Source: Agaribacterium haliotis
GTDB taxonomy: Bacteria > Pseudomonadota > Gammaproteobacteria > Pseudomonadales > Cellvibrionaceae
Reading direction: 5' to 3'
Assembly: GCF_002312815.1 (NCBI RefSeq)
Contig: NZ_NKQJ01000007.1
Span: forward strand, 124,001-188,000
Length of the DNA: 64,000 nt
Both the position numbers and the translations under genes were made by a program. The notes under the pieces are model-generated. The model worked only from the letters and a program-made list of their open reading frames with translations. It was not told where the DNA came from and did not search any database. Numbering within the stretch: the first letter of the stretch is position 1; each line of letters opens with the position of its first letter. This document shows positions 53,183 through 63,085 of the stretch, piece by piece.

Positions 53183-56026
53183 ATGACGAAGCTATATCGA
53201 GTTTATGTGCTTGTTTGCCAATTAATTCTTGCGGCAACGTTGACGGCCTGTGGCGGGGCCGAGCCCGCTAGCGAAGGCTCGCCAACACCTTTACCGTCAA
53301 GCAGTGCTCAGTCTGACAGCCCTGAGCCGGTAAACAGCCCTGAGCCGGAAAACAGCCCTGAGCCCTTTAGCAGCCCTGAGCCAATTAACAGCCCCGAGCC
53401 CAGCCACCTTCCTCAGGCGTCGCCCAGTGCACAACCCAGCTCGAGCCCGCTCGTCAGTATTCCACCTTTGCCCATTGTTTCGCCTGCCGTCTCGCCACAG
53501 CCCATAGTCGATGAATGTGATGTAACCTCGCAGTGTAAAAAACGATGGGGTGAGCAAGCGAACGACTGTAAAAACAGTGCATCGGAGAGCAGCGTTTGCA
53601 TGTGCGGCACTGAAAGCTGTAAAGATGTTTTTACATCTGGAGAAAACGGCGATGACGACTCAGGTGGCCAGGACCCTGGTTCAGATGAGGGTGTGTGTAC
53701 GGTCGAAGGCGAGTTAAAACAGTGGCATCGCGTAAGTATTTTATGTGAGGGCTACCAGGCTAGTGAAAACAGCGACTTAAGTTTTACCAACCTTCGTTTT
53801 GATCTGCGCTTTAGTCAGGGGGAGCAGGTCATTTGGGTGCCTGGGCATTTTGCCGCCGATGCCGATGCGGCAAACAGCTCGGCGCAAAGCGGTGATGTAT
53901 GGCGAGCGTATTTTATGCCACCGACAACGGGCCTTTGGCACTACCAAGTGAGTTTCCGCAAGGGCCAAAATATCGCCGTTAGCCTCGACCGTGAAGAGGG
54001 CGTCGCACTCGATGTTTTTGACGGTAAACACGGTTATTTTAATGTGGCTGCTTCAACGGCGACAGGGCGGGATATGCGCAAGCGCGGTTTATTGCGGCAT
54101 GTGCCCGGTGAGCGTTATTTACGTTTTGCCGGGGATCATAGTGTTTTTATTCAGGCCGGCATGGATAGCCCAGAGAACATCTTTGGTTACGACGAATTTG
54201 ATAATACAAAAAAGCACAACAATGTTGGCTCCTGCAAAGGCATCTTGCACAAATTTGATGCTCACAGACAAGATTGGCGCGCCGGGGATCCGACCTGGGC
54301 GAATGGCAAAGGTAAAAACCTCATCGGTTTGCTGAATTATATCAGTTCAACGGGCGTTAACTCCGCCTACGTAATGGCGATGACGGTCAATGGTGACGGT
54401 TGTGATGCGCATCCCTGGCAACAATATAGCGGCACACGCAAGCGTTTTGACATCAGTAAACTAGATCAGTGGGAGCTTGCCTTTAGCCATATGAACAAGC
54501 TGGGTTTAATGATTCATATGATGACTCAGGAAACCGAAAATGATCAGCTGCTAAATAACGGTAATTTAGCTTTGGAGCGCAAACTTTACTATCGCGAACT
54601 TGTTAGCCGCTTTGCCCACCACCCCGCCTTACAGTGGAACCTGGGGGAAGAAAATACGAACAGCGCAGCTCAGCAGAAAGCCTTTGCCGATTATATTCGC
54701 GCTATTGACCCGTATGATCATGCGATTTTGATGCACACCTTTCCGGGGGAGCACGATAAATACGAAGCTTTGCGCGCGCATAAAAACTTTGATGGGCCTA
54801 CATTTCAATTTGGTGCTATTGCTGAAAGCCCGGAAGCGGGGGTGTATGGAAAGGTGATTGAGTGGTCAGAAAAAAGCGCAAATGATGGCCACCCATGGGT
54901 GATTACCATGACCGAAGCTTCTGGTGGCGATGCGCCCAAACCGAATACCGCTGTTAGCAAGCGCCAGCGCGTGTTTTGGATGTGGGCCAATATTATGGCC
55001 GGGGGAGCTGGTTTTGAATGGTATTTAAAAAATGACGGGGCTGGCCATGCCTATGATTTAGCGGTTGAAAATTTGCGTGAATTTGACGAGCACTGGCGCC
55101 AAAGTGGTTATGTCAGCGAGTTTTTTCGCGATATTTTTCAAGCGGAGCTTAAGCTCAACTTGCAGGCAATGCAGCCAAGCAATGAGCTGGTTTCAGGTTC
55201 ACATGCTTGGGTTTTGGCACAAGAGGGGCAGGCCTATTTATTGTATTTGCGCGATGGCGGCGCAGTGAGCTTGAACGTGCGTCAAGGCGGTGAATACAAT
55301 CAGCTTTGGTTTAACCCGCGCACCGGTGAGCGTTTTAATAAGGGCCCTGTTCAAGGCGGTGCGCAGGTGGATTTGGGGCTGGCGCCAGTCGAAGCAGATA
55401 AAGATTGGTTGGTATTGCTTTATAAAACGCCAACAAACCCGAGTTTGTATGTTGAGCGCGACGGCCTGGTGGTAATTGAAGCAGAAACCACCGAAAGTGC
55501 ACTTGGCAGCTGGCTAAGGAAAACAAGCATTGACGGTTATAGTGGCTCGGCTTATTTGGAGTTTAACGGCAATAATGCTCAAAGCGGGCCCGCCGACTCA
55601 CCACTGACTTATCGTTTCAAAGTTAATAAGGCAGGTTTGTATTATTTAGATATGCATGTAGCGAAAGTGGATATGGAACTAAATGGCCAGTGGCGCACAG
55701 ATATTGCCAACGACGCTTACGTTCGGCTCGACGGTGATTTTGCTGCCGGGCCCAATGCGGGCAATGCGCACGGCAATGATGCCCCGTTAAGCAGTTTAAA
55801 AAAAGACACTAAATTTTACGGCGGCCAGAATAACAAGTTTGTCTGGGCCTTTGGCAATCGCCTGGATTTAGGCGGGCACAATAATAAGCGTGTGGCGATT
55901 TACGCTTTAAAAGCGGGTGAAACCTATGTTTTTACGCTTTCGGGGCGCTCCAGGTTTTTTAAAGTCAACCGCATTGTCTTTCGCCATCAAGACCTTAATC
56001 GCGATGATGCACATAACTTAGAATAA
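53183..56026 (+). CDS. Glycosidase-like lipoprotein: DUF5060 domain, TIM-barrel-like core, CBM-like end
   Basis: ATG at 53183 with AGGGAAAG upstream. The roughly 947-residue product has a lipobox LTAC (about Cys 23). Six-fold S-P-E-P repeats make a linker (about 45-105), followed by a small eight-cysteine domain (about 110-150). A DUF5060-like beta domain (about 170-285) and a barrel-like core (about 300-640) come next. Candidate acids in the core are NLGEENTN and TMTEASGG, as in retaining clan-A glycosidases. A CBM6/35-like domain (about 765-935, IEAETTES ... YLEFNG) ends the chain. It probably attacks a polysaccharide at the cell surface; the substrate is unknown. Confidence 0.75.
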   Translation: MTKLYRVYVLVCQLILAATLTACGGAEPASEGSPTPLPSSSAQSDSPEPVNSPEPENSPEPFSSPEPINSPEPSHLPQASPSAQPSSSPLVSIPPLPIVSPAVSPQPIVDECDVTSQCKKRWGEQANDCKNSASESSVCMCGTESCKDVFTSGENGDDDSGGQDPGSDEGVCTVEGELKQWHRVSILCEGYQASENSDLSFTNLRFDLRFSQGEQVIWVPGHFAADADAANSSAQSGDVWRAYFMPPTTGLWHYQVSFRKGQNIAVSLDREEGVALDVFDGKHGYFNVAASTATGRDMRKRGLLRHVPGERYLRFAGDHSVFIQAGMDSPENIFGYDEFDNTKKHNNVGSCKGILHKFDAHRQDWRAGDPTWANGKGKNLIGLLNYISSTGVNSAYVMAMTVNGDGCDAHPWQQYSGTRKRFDISKLDQWELAFSHMNKLGLMIHMMTQETENDQLLNNGNLALERKLYYRELVSRFAHHPALQWNLGEENTNSAAQQKAFADYIRAIDPYDHAILMHTFPGEHDKYEALRAHKNFDGPTFQFGAIAESPEAGVYGKVIEWSEKSANDGHPWVITMTEASGGDAPKPNTAVSKRQRVFWMWANIMAGGAGFEWYLKNDGAGHAYDLAVENLREFDEHWRQSGYVSEFFRDIFQAELKLNLQAMQPSNELVSGSHAWVLAQEGQAYLLYLRDGGAVSLNVRQGGEYNQLWFNPRTGERFNKGPVQGGAQVDLGLAPVEADKDWLVLLYKTPTNPSLYVERDGLVVIEAETTESALGSWLRKTSIDGYSGSAYLEFNGNNAQSGPADSPLTYRFKVNKAGLYYLDMHVAKVDMELNGQWRTDIANDAYVRLDGDFAAGPNAGNAHGNDAPLSSLKKDTKFYGGQNNKFVWAFGNRLDLGGHNNKRVAIYALKAGETYVFTLSGRSRFFKVNRIVFRHQDLNRDDAHNLE

Positions 56027-56082
56027 GTGTCGGCAGACCCTGGTTGATCCGCTTCGCTAAAGCTGGTTTTGCTTGCTGCAAT

Positions 56083-56112
56083 AAAAAACGGGAGCCGAAG
56101 CTCCCGTTTTTT
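56083..56112. terminator. Bidirectional intrinsic terminator
   Basis: AAAAAACGGGAGC, loop CGAA, GCTCCCGTTTTTTT. It serves the plus-strand glycosidase-like gene and the minus-strand porin gene ending at 56141. Confidence 0.92.
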
Positions 56113-56140
56113 TGTCTAAGTACTTTGAATACAACTGTAC

Positions 56141-57331
56141 TTAGAACTGGGTAGTTGCTTGCAACCAGATTTTCTGGGTATCAACATTCTTTTCTTCGTT
56201 AAGAGCGTGGTACTCGTCTGAGACTGAGTAGTCGGCATATTTCAGCATTAGGCCAACAGGGCCCGCCTTGCCTTTAATAACAAAGTCGATTTCAGAACCG
56301 AGGTCACCAACGCCTACATCGCTGTCATCGGACTCGAAGTCATGGTAAATGATGCCGCCGCTAACTGGGCCAAATTTACCCATAACACTGGCGTACAGGT
56401 CAGCCAAACCGCCAGCAGGAGTACCTAAGAACATATCAGCCCAACCGTTAAACTTGTGGTTGGTACCGTATTTGAAGCTAACGGCGCCATCTGCGCCGTC
56501 AGCGCCAAGTACTTCGTAACCGAGGCCGAGTTTAACTGGGCCGGTTTTCACACTACCTTTAAGGTGGGTGTAAAGTGCGCTGTAGGCATCGGTGTCTTGC
56601 TGAGCGACTTCAGCGCGGTAGTCAAACAAACCTGCTTTACCGGTGAAGCTTACACCCATGGTGTCGTTGTCACTGTTATCAACGCCGTCGTCGCTTAAGA
56701 AATAACCGTAACCGGTCAGTACAGCATATGGAGCAAATTTGTACTGAAGGTTAATCATGTCATCTTTAACATCGTTGATACCGCCAAAAATATTCAGACG
56801 GTTCATAACGTGGGCGTAAGTAACAGTGAAGTTGTCATTTTTGTAATCGGCTACAAACGCATCAAAGGTTTGCTCGTTTTGACGCCAGCCAACACCACCT
56901 ACAAAACGCTGGTTGTCAAATAAAATACGTGTACGGCCGTATTTTGCTGAGGCGACATCGCTGCCGTATTTTACATAACCTTGGTTGAAGTCGGTGCCTT
57001 CAGGATCAGCAATAACACTGTAAGCTGGGTCGCCGCTGACAACTGCGTTGTAGTCAACGTCGGCCAGTTCGCTTACTTGATCAAACTCAAGGAATGCGCT
57101 CAGTCCGTTGTAAACACCAGTTTTATAGTTAACGCGAGTTTTAAGAGTGTTTGCCATTGCGTCTTTCAGGCTGTTGTCCTGCTCGACGCTCTCCATGCGG
57201 TAGCGAAAGCTAACGCTGGCTTCGCCATCGGCCATGGTTTCCATAAAGCCTTTCTCTTCTGCGGTCGCAGCCATCGATACGGCTGACGCTGCAACAGCAG
57301 TGGCGAGGAGAGATTTTTTCAAGTTAAGCAT
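56141..57331 (-). CDS. Outer-membrane porin of the nitrate ABC operon
   Basis: The 396-residue protein has a signal peptide (about 1-24, MAATAEE). Many amphipathic strands follow, including RYRMESVEQDNSL and KTRVNYKTG, typical of the alginate-export/OprD-like barrel families. It ends in phenylalanine (QATTQF). Located 50 bases after the fused ATPase gene on the same strand, it is probably the outer-membrane channel for nitrate. That role is inferred from position. Confidence 0.78.
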   Translation of the reverse strand: MLNLKKSLLATAVAASAVSMAATAEEKGFMETMADGEASVSFRYRMESVEQDNSLKDAMANTLKTRVNYKTGVYNGLSAFLEFDQVSELADVDYNAVVSGDPAYSVIADPEGTDFNQGYVKYGSDVASAKYGRTRILFDNQRFVGGVGWRQNEQTFDAFVADYKNDNFTVTYAHVMNRLNIFGGINDVKDDMINLQYKFAPYAVLTGYGYFLSDDGVDNSDNDTMGVSFTGKAGLFDYRAEVAQQDTDAYSALYTHLKGSVKTGPVKLGLGYEVLGADGADGAVSFKYGTNHKFNGWADMFLGTPAGGLADLYASVMGKFGPVSGGIIYHDFESDDSDVGVGDLGSEIDFVIKGKAGPVGLMLKYADYSVSDEYHALNEEKNVDTQKIWLQATTQF

Positions 57332-57381
57332 TAGGTACCCCTTAATGGTAAGTAAGTGCTGATAAAAATTTGTACAAATAA

Positions 57382-59142
57382 TTAAGCTATTTCAGCTGTT
57401 TGCTCTTTTTCCACTTCCGTGTCCTGAGCTGGCTCTTCCGTGGATGTTGACATGGACGCGGCGACTTTTTTGTTATCGGCGGGTCCGTGTTCGTACTCTT
57501 CGAGGAAACTTAATAATTCCTCGCGCAGACGGTAATAATCTGGGTGTTCGAGTAATTGCTTGCGCGTGCGAGGACGCGGAAGATCGACTTCCAGAATCTT
57601 TCCGACTTTTGCATGTGGTCCGTTGGTCATCATAACTACTCGATCGGCGAGTAGAATAGCTTCATCGACGTCGTGCGTTACACAGATGGCGGTCACCTGA
57701 GTACGCTTCCACACTTCCATCAATACTTCCTGAAGCTCCCAACGAGTTAAGGAATCAAGCATACCAAAAGGTTCGTCGAGTAAAAGCAATTTAGGCGACA
57801 ATGCAAAAGCACGGGCGATACCCACGCGCTGCTTCATACCATTGCTTAGCTCGCTGGCCTTTTTGTCCATGGAATCTGCCAAGCCTACACGACTTAGGTA
57901 ATATTCCACGATTTCTTTTCGCTCTTTTCTTGATCCATGTGGATAAACGCGCTCGACACCCAGCTCTACGTTCTGGCGTGCAGTTAACCACGGGAACAAA
58001 GAGGGAGCCTGAAACACCACGCCGCGATCGGGGCCGGCGGTGGTTACTTCTTTACCGTCGAGAATGATGCCGCCATTACTGATATCGTTCAGGCCGGCCA
58101 CCATGCTTAAGACCGTCGATTTTCCACAGCCACTGTGACCAATTAGTGAAATAAATTCACCTTTTCGCATTTTTAAGTCAAAACCGTCGACAACGGTCAG
58201 TGGCCCTTTAGGAGTTGGATAAACTTTATCCACCTGCGAGAACTCTACGTAGCGATCAAGTGCAATCGATTGCGGTTTTGCTGCTTCGGCTGCCGTTTTA
58301 TTTGGAAAACCACTGGCGGTGTTTGGCAGAATATCCGGCAGTGTCATAGAGTCATCGGTATTCGCTGCCTCCATGCCGACTTTAAGCAGGTATTCAGTAA
58401 TTTCTTTGCGCAGCTTAATAAATTTTTCATCGTGGTTCATCGCTGTGCGCTCGCGTGGCCTGGCGATATCGATGACAAATTCCGGGCCGAGGCTGGCTTT
58501 GGGGCCGGGCTTTAACGGGATAACCCGATCGGCAAGTAAGATGGCTTCGTCAACATCATTGGTAATCAGCAGAATGGTTTTTTTCTCAACCTGACTGATT
58601 TCTTCAATTTCATCTTGCAGCTTGGAGCGGGTCAGGGCATCGAGCGCCGACAGCGGCTCGTCGAGTAACAGCATGTCCGGTTGCATAGACAGGGCGCGGG
58701 CAACGGCAACGCGCTGGCGCATACCGCCGCTGAGCTCAGCGGGGCGGCGATCGACCGCGTGGCTAAGGCCCACCATGTCGATGTATTTATGTACATGGGC
58801 TTTGCGCTTGGCTTTGGGCCAGTCTTTGAAGGTTTCGTCTACGGCGAGGCTAATATTGCCAAAAACGGTTAACCAGGGCATCAGTGAGTAGCTCTGGAAA
58901 CAAATAGCGCGCTCGGCGCTGGCGCCGACAACGGGTTTGTCTTTAAAAATTACTTCGCCTTTGTCGGGCTGGATCAATCCGGCGATGGCGCTGACCAGGG
59001 TGGTTTTGCCCGAGCCGGAAAAACCGACAATGGCAACAAATTCACCTTCTTTAATATCGAGGTTAATGTCGTGCAGTACTTCGGTAACATTTTTACCAGA
59101 ACCGTAGTTCTTGCTGACATTTTTAAGTTGGCAGAAAGTCAT
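57382..59142 (-). CDS. Fused double ATP-binding subunit of a nitrate ABC transporter (NrtC+NrtD type)
   Basis: The 586-residue protein contains two ABC ATPase domains in one chain (about 1-255 and 305-555), both of the nitrate/taurine type. Domain 1 has [30 protein letters not shown] and ITNDVDEA. Domain 2 has [30 protein letters not shown] and VTHDVDEA. The H-loop histidine of domain 1 is asparagine, so its catalysis may be weak. Cyanobacterial NrtC and NrtD are separate and NrtC carries a solute-binding domain, which is missing here. Confidence 0.92.
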   Translation of the reverse strand: MTFCQLKNVSKNYGSGKNVTEVLHDINLDIKEGEFVAIVGFSGSGKTTLVSAIAGLIQPDKGEVIFKDKPVVGASAERAICFQSYSLMPWLTVFGNISLAVDETFKDWPKAKRKAHVHKYIDMVGLSHAVDRRPAELSGGMRQRVAVARALSMQPDMLLLDEPLSALDALTRSKLQDEIEEISQVEKKTILLITNDVDEAILLADRVIPLKPGPKASLGPEFVIDIARPRERTAMNHDEKFIKLRKEITEYLLKVGMEAANTDDSMTLPDILPNTASGFPNKTAAEAAKPQSIALDRYVEFSQVDKVYPTPKGPLTVVDGFDLKMRKGEFISLIGHSGCGKSTVLSMVAGLNDISNGGIILDGKEVTTAGPDRGVVFQAPSLFPWLTARQNVELGVERVYPHGSRKERKEIVEYYLSRVGLADSMDKKASELSNGMKQRVGIARAFALSPKLLLLDEPFGMLDSLTRWELQEVLMEVWKRTQVTAICVTHDVDEAILLADRVVMMTNGPHAKVGKILEVDLPRPRTRKQLLEHPDYYRLREELLSFLEEYEHGPADNKKVAASMSTSTEEPAQDTEVEKEQTAEIA

Positions 59143-59177
59143 AGTTAACTCACTTGCTGTAATTCAGTGCTTGGCTC

Positions 59178-59207
59178 GGCGCCGGTTTAAAAGCCCGGCG
59201 CCTTTTT
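59178..59207. other. Intercistronic hairpin nrtB-nrtCD
   Basis: GGCGCCGG (59178-59185) pairs with CCGGCGCC (59195-59202). The T-run is on the plus strand, so for the minus-strand operon it is more likely an mRNA-stabilising stem than a terminator. Confidence 0.55.
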
Positions 59208-59227
59208 AAGTGTGTATATCGGTCGGT

Positions 59228-60247
59228 TTAGCGTTTGTCGCTAAAGGTAAACAGGCCTTGCAGGGTGTACATGATTCGATCAAGCAAGAAGCCGATAATG
59301 CCGATGGTCAGTACCGCTACCATGATTTTTGCAAGTGATTGTGAGCTGCCGTTTTGGAATTCATCCCAAACAAATTTTCCAAGGCCCGGGTTTTGCGCAA
59401 GCATTTCTGCAGCGATCAGTACCATCCAGCCAACACCGAGGCTTAAGCGCAAGCCGGTAAAAATAAGTGGCAGTGACGAGGGCAGTACCAGTTTGGTGAC
59501 TTTAGTAAACCAACCAAGTTGCAATACTTTACCGACGTTCATCAGGTCTTTATCGATGCTGCTAACACCCAAAGCGGTGTTAATCAGAGTGGGCCACAGT
59601 GAACACAGGGTTACAGTGATGGCTGAGTTTAAAAAGCTTTTACTGAACCAGGCTTCACCTTCTGAGGTGACATAGGTTGCAGAAACCACCATGGTGACAA
59701 TCGGCAGCCACGCCAGTGGCGAGACCGGTTTAAAAATTTGAATAATGGGGTTAAATGCGCTGTTGACGATGGGGCTCAGGCCACAGAATATACCCAGCGG
59801 TACGGCGATGATTGTCGCAATTAAAAAACCCATAAATACGGTTTTAATACTGGTCCAGATTTGATCAAGGTAGGTTGGTGAACCGGTATATTCACGCCAT
59901 TTGATCTTGTCGGTTTTACCCTGGGCTTCGTATTTGGCGTTGCGCTTTTCTTGGCGCTCGTAGAATTTATCTGCCTTTGCGCGCTGGGCTTTGTGATCTT
60001 CCCACAGGGCAACGGCTTGCTCTTTAACTTGTACAGGGCCCGGTATCGCACCGAGGCTGGTTTTTACTTGCGAGGCACCTGCGCCCCACAAAAATAAGAA
60101 AAACATGAAGGCCACGATGGGTATGCCCATGACCATCCAGAGTTGTTTGAGTTGCTCTTTCGGATCTTCCCCTGCAGCCAGACGCGCAAGCGGGACAAAC
60201 CATGTCAGGCCCGAAAGCTGGAGAAAGTTAATAATCTTGTTGATCAT
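59228..60247 (-). CDS. nrtB: Nitrate ABC transporter permease
   Basis: The 339-residue membrane protein has an extra N-terminal helix (about 30-58) and a charged segment. The binding-protein-dependent permease domain (about 135-330) follows, with the EAA-like loop TLGVSSIDKDLMNVGKVLQLG. It matches the nitrate/taurine permease family. It lies between nrtA and the fused ATPase gene. Confidence 0.93.
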   Translation of the reverse strand: MINKIINFLQLSGLTWFVPLARLAAGEDPKEQLKQLWMVMGIPIVAFMFFLFLWGAGASQVKTSLGAIPGPVQVKEQAVALWEDHKAQRAKADKFYERQEKRNAKYEAQGKTDKIKWREYTGSPTYLDQIWTSIKTVFMGFLIATIIAVPLGIFCGLSPIVNSAFNPIIQIFKPVSPLAWLPIVTMVVSATYVTSEGEAWFSKSFLNSAITVTLCSLWPTLINTALGVSSIDKDLMNVGKVLQLGWFTKVTKLVLPSSLPLIFTGLRLSLGVGWMVLIAAEMLAQNPGLGKFVWDEFQNGSSQSLAKIMVAVLTIGIIGFLLDRIMYTLQGLFTFSDKR

Positions 60248-60317
60248 GAATCTACCTATAAATCTCGTGTGCTAAGCGAATAATTCAATCAATTTGTTTG
60301 TTCAATTTTGTTGATTT

Positions 60318-60336
60318 GGGGCCTCAGTGAGGCCCC
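60318..60336. other. Intercistronic hairpin nrtA-nrtB
   Basis: GGGGCCTC-AGT-GAGGCCCC, a perfect 8-bp stem without a U-tract on the minus strand. It probably protects nrtA mRNA and raises binding-protein level over the permease. Confidence 0.6.
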
Positions 60337-60363
60337 GTGTTTCCGTGTTAAGTCACTAAAGCC

Positions 60364-61764
60364 TTACTTGGAAACTACACCAGTTGCGCTGACGGTTTGA
60401 CCTTGTTGAAGACCAATGGAGAACTTGGCCAGGTAGTCATTTGGTTTTTTGCCGTCGTAAACGATGTTGTCGATAAAGTGAGTCTGTGGATCGCGGTAAC
60501 CATCGCTGCCGAAAGGAAAGTCTTCTTTCTTCACGTGGCCTTCTTTGATCAGCAACTCAGCGGCCTGCATGTAGATTTCAGGCTTGTACACTTTTTTGGC
60601 TACTTCGTGGTACCAACTGTCTGGCTTGTCGGTTTCGATTTGGCCCCAGCGACGCATCTGAGTCAGGTACCAGATGGCATCTGAATAGAATGGGTAGGTA
60701 GCGTAGTAGCGGTAGAATACGTTGAAGTCAGGTACTTCGCGCTTGTCGCCTTTTTCGTACTCGAAGGTGCCGGTCATTGAGTTGGCGATTACTTCGTAGT
60801 CGGCGCCAACGTAGTTAGGCTGGCTGAGAATCTTCACTGCAGCCGGGCGGTTGGCGTTGTCATTTTCGTCTAGCCATTTCGCTGCGCGAATAAGTGCTTT
60901 GACTACAGCAAGGTGGGTGTTGGGGTTTTCTTCAGCCCACTTAGAGTTCACGCCAAATACTTTTTCTGGGTTGTTTTTCCAGATTTCGTAGTCGGTTACA
61001 ACTGGTACACCAATGCCTTTAAATACAGCTTGCTGGTTCCACGGCTCGCCTACGCAGTAACCGTAGATGGTGCCGGCTTCCATGGTGGCTGGCATTTGCG
61101 GAGGAGGGGTAACGCTGAGCAGGGTGTCGCCGTTAATTTGGCCAACCTGACCGGCAGCACCTGGGCCGTAATAACCCGGCTCAATACCACCGGCTGCAAG
61201 CCAGTAACGCAGCTCGTAGTTGTGAGTTGATACAGGGAAAACCATGCCCATGTTAAAAGGCTTGCCTTTCTCTTTATAACTGTCGACAACAGGCTTCAGT
61301 GCACTTGCCGAGATCGGGTGAACCGGCTTGCCGTCTTTGTCTTTGGGGATATTGGGTTTCATCTGTTTCCAGATGTCGTTGCTGACGGTGATGCCGTTGC
61401 CGTTTAAGTCCATCGAAAAGGCGGTGATGATGTGGGCTTCAGTACCGTAGCCGATGGTGGCGCCGAGTGGCTGGCCGGCGAGCATGTGAGCGCCGTCGAG
61501 TTTGCCATCAATCACACCGTCAAGCAGCACCTTCCAGTTTGCCTGGGCTTCAAGTTTTACAAACAGGCCTTCGTCTTCAAAATAGCCTTGCTCGTAAGCG
61601 ACGGCCAGTGGTGCCATATCTGTGAGCTTAATAAAACCGAAGGTCAATTCGTCTTTTTCTACGTCGAGTTCTTCAGCGTAAGCAGTCGAGTTCAGGCTTA
61701 GCATTGAAAAAGCAGCGGCGCTTATTGCGGCGAGTTTTTTCAATGAAAAATTACCCTTAATCAT
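60364..61764 (-). CDS. nrtA: Nitrate ABC transporter substrate-binding protein
   Basis: The 466-residue periplasmic protein has a cleavable signal peptide (about 1-30, TAYAEE). The NrtA/CmpA fold follows: [48 protein letters not shown]-like [10 protein letters not shown], and [15 protein letters not shown]. It is not a lipoprotein, unlike cyanobacterial NrtA, since no lipobox is present. It is the first gene of nrtA-nrtB-nrtCD-porin, behind a sigma-54 promoter. Confidence 0.94.
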   Translation of the reverse strand: MIKGNFSLKKLAAISAAAFSMLSLNSTAYAEELDVEKDELTFGFIKLTDMAPLAVAYEQGYFEDEGLFVKLEAQANWKVLLDGVIDGKLDGAHMLAGQPLGATIGYGTEAHIITAFSMDLNGNGITVSNDIWKQMKPNIPKDKDGKPVHPISASALKPVVDSYKEKGKPFNMGMVFPVSTHNYELRYWLAAGGIEPGYYGPGAAGQVGQINGDTLLSVTPPPQMPATMEAGTIYGYCVGEPWNQQAVFKGIGVPVVTDYEIWKNNPEKVFGVNSKWAEENPNTHLAVVKALIRAAKWLDENDNANRPAAVKILSQPNYVGADYEVIANSMTGTFEYEKGDKREVPDFNVFYRYYATYPFYSDAIWYLTQMRRWGQIETDKPDSWYHEVAKKVYKPEIYMQAAELLIKEGHVKKEDFPFGSDGYRDPQTHFIDNIVYDGKKPNDYLAKFSIGLQQGQTVSATGVVSK

Positions 61765-61833
61765 TGTTGTCCCCTAATTGTTAGCAGTGGTGCTTAGAAA
61801 AAATGAAAATCTTTTGCATGCCTTAGGGGTATC

Positions 61834-61848
61834 GCAAAAGCCTTGCCA
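61834..61848 (-). promoter_or_regulatory. Sigma-54 promoter of the nrtA operon
   Basis: On the minus strand TGGCAA-GGCTT-TTGC matches TGGCAC-N5-TTGC with one change. The start point would be near 61822, about 58 bases before the nrtA ATG. Confidence 0.78.
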
Positions 61849-61960
61849 AATAAATTTTTCGTGTAAATACTTTTTTAAAAAGCCATATAAAACAGTAGCT
61901 TATGGCCGATGTGTGCCTGCTGCTGGAGGCTGTTTTTGATCTTGGGCAAAAAATGTTTAC

Positions 61961-61997
61961 GCACCAGCGTGGGGAAAAGTGCACCTTTTTAGATGCA
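61961..61997. promoter_or_regulatory. NtrC-like half-sites upstream of nrtA
   Basis: GCACC-AGCGT-GGGGA (61961-61975) has one perfect half-site and a poor second half. GTGCACC at 61979-61985 is followed by GATGCA with a spacer one base too long. They lie about 140-175 bases before the predicted start. Confidence 0.4.
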
Positions 61998-62412
61998 AAA
62001 AATAATTTTCGCGCAATTTTCGGAACAAAAAACATACAGCTGTTTTAGGCTGTGAACGCTTCTTTTGTGTGCCTTTGGTGCGAAGCTATAGGGCGTCTGC
62101 AAAAAATTGTCTTATATTGGGGCGCTTGCGATGCTGCTGGATTTTTACGGTGTTCAGCTTTAGCTCTTTTCACGCTGAGCAGCGCAGTCTGAAAATGCAG
62201 TGCACCAAGCTGGACGCGCTTCGCTGAGCTTATTCTGAGCTGCTTAAGTTATGCTCGGCGTGCACAAACGCCGTGGTTAAAAACAGGGGCACTATGCATT
62301 GGGCAGGCTGTTCTTGTCTGCTTTTCTTACCCTGAAGAGAATCTACTCAAGGCCTTAGCTGCGAGCAGGGTGAAAGAAGGCTGCTCAGAGTGAGGCGCGG
62401 TGTTTCGGGGGC

Positions 62413-62485
62413 TTGTGTAGCACGAACGTGTGTAGCAGCAACTTGTGTCGTGAGGGCTTGTGTAGCAGGGGTGTGTATAGCAAAG
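62413..62485. repeat. Degenerate short repeat (TTGTGTAGCA-like)
   Basis: Variants of (C/G)TTGTGTAGCA or GTGTGTAGCA recur five times at 14-17 base spacing. Spacing and sequence are irregular. Confidence 0.5.
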
Positions 62486-62512
62486 AGCGCACGCGGTACA
62501 CGAAAGGGGTAG

Positions 62513-62544
62513 GCGTTGCAGTTAAATGCATTCAACTGCAACGC
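62513..62544. repeat. 32-bp near-perfect palindrome after the haemoglobin gene
   Basis: GCGTTGCAGTT (62513-62523) and AACTGCAACGC (62534-62544) flank a 10-base centre containing AATGCATT. It lies 25 bases past the minus-strand stop and may act as its terminator, though without a U-tract. Confidence 0.6.
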
Positions 62545-62568
62545 TGTAATAAATCTGTAGGCTGGGGC

Positions 62569-62955
62569 TTATTTATTTAACACGTCATCTTTTACACTTA
62601 ATGCGATGGTGACGACTTCATCGATTTCACTTTGGCCGACTTTGAGCTCCGTTAAGGTTGCAACTAAGTTTTCAGCAACGGCGTTAAAGTGGGTTTCGTT
62701 TAAGTCCAGGTGTTTGTGTGCTTCGCGCATGCCTTTGCCGCTGAATTTTACCGGCCCGCCAAAGACATTGGTTAAAAAGGCTTTTTGTTTGCTGCTTTGC
62801 TGCTCCATATCGACACTGTCAAAAAAGTGTTTGATACGGGTATCGGCAATGATTTTTTCATAAAACAGGTCTACAGCTGCATTGACTGCGGCGCCGCCGC
62901 CGATACGTTCAAATAAACTGCTTGTTTCGTTTGTCTGGCTGTCGGTGTTGCTCAT
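62569..62955 (-). CDS. glbN: Group I truncated haemoglobin
   Basis: The start is the ATG at 62955 (MSNTDSQ), giving 128 residues; an upstream in-frame ATG lacks a ribosome site. The family pattern is clear: LFERIGGGAAVNAAVDLFYEKI, FF-D-x-V, FGGPVKFSGKGM and REAHKHLDLNETHF with the proximal histidine. These proteins bind oxygen and detoxify nitric oxide; the position beside nitrate uptake genes fits protection from NO, but this is an inference. Confidence 0.92.
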   Translation of the reverse strand: MSNTDSQTNETSSLFERIGGGAAVNAAVDLFYEKIIADTRIKHFFDSVDMEQQSSKQKAFLTNVFGGPVKFSGKGMREAHKHLDLNETHFNAVAENLVATLTELKVGQSEIDEVVTIALSVKDDVLNK

Positions 62956-63085
62956 TTTTATTCCACAATAACTAAAAAGAAAAAATACAGGCCGGCTGTC
63001 CATAGCAATTTGCTGTAGACGAGCCATTAAGCCTTCACAGAATTAAGGCCTTCAATATAAGGTAAGCAAGAGCTTGGCCAGTATT

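Larger units (their letters stand above)
61765..62568. other. Regulatory interval upstream of nrtA and low-complexity stretch
   Basis: It contains the nrtA sigma-54 promoter, NtrC-like half-sites, a low-complexity stretch (62413-62485) with recurring GTGTAGCA, and a long palindrome (62513-62544). No coding region is supported. Confidence 0.6.

Noticed and set aside
62413-62485. CRISPR array
   Set aside because: Units are short, irregular and not separated by unique spacers; no cas gene is in the window.
62347-62541. Minus-strand 64-codon frame with ATQ/ATH repeats
   Set aside because: Coding appearance comes from the degenerate GTGTAGCA repeat; no ribosome site or family.
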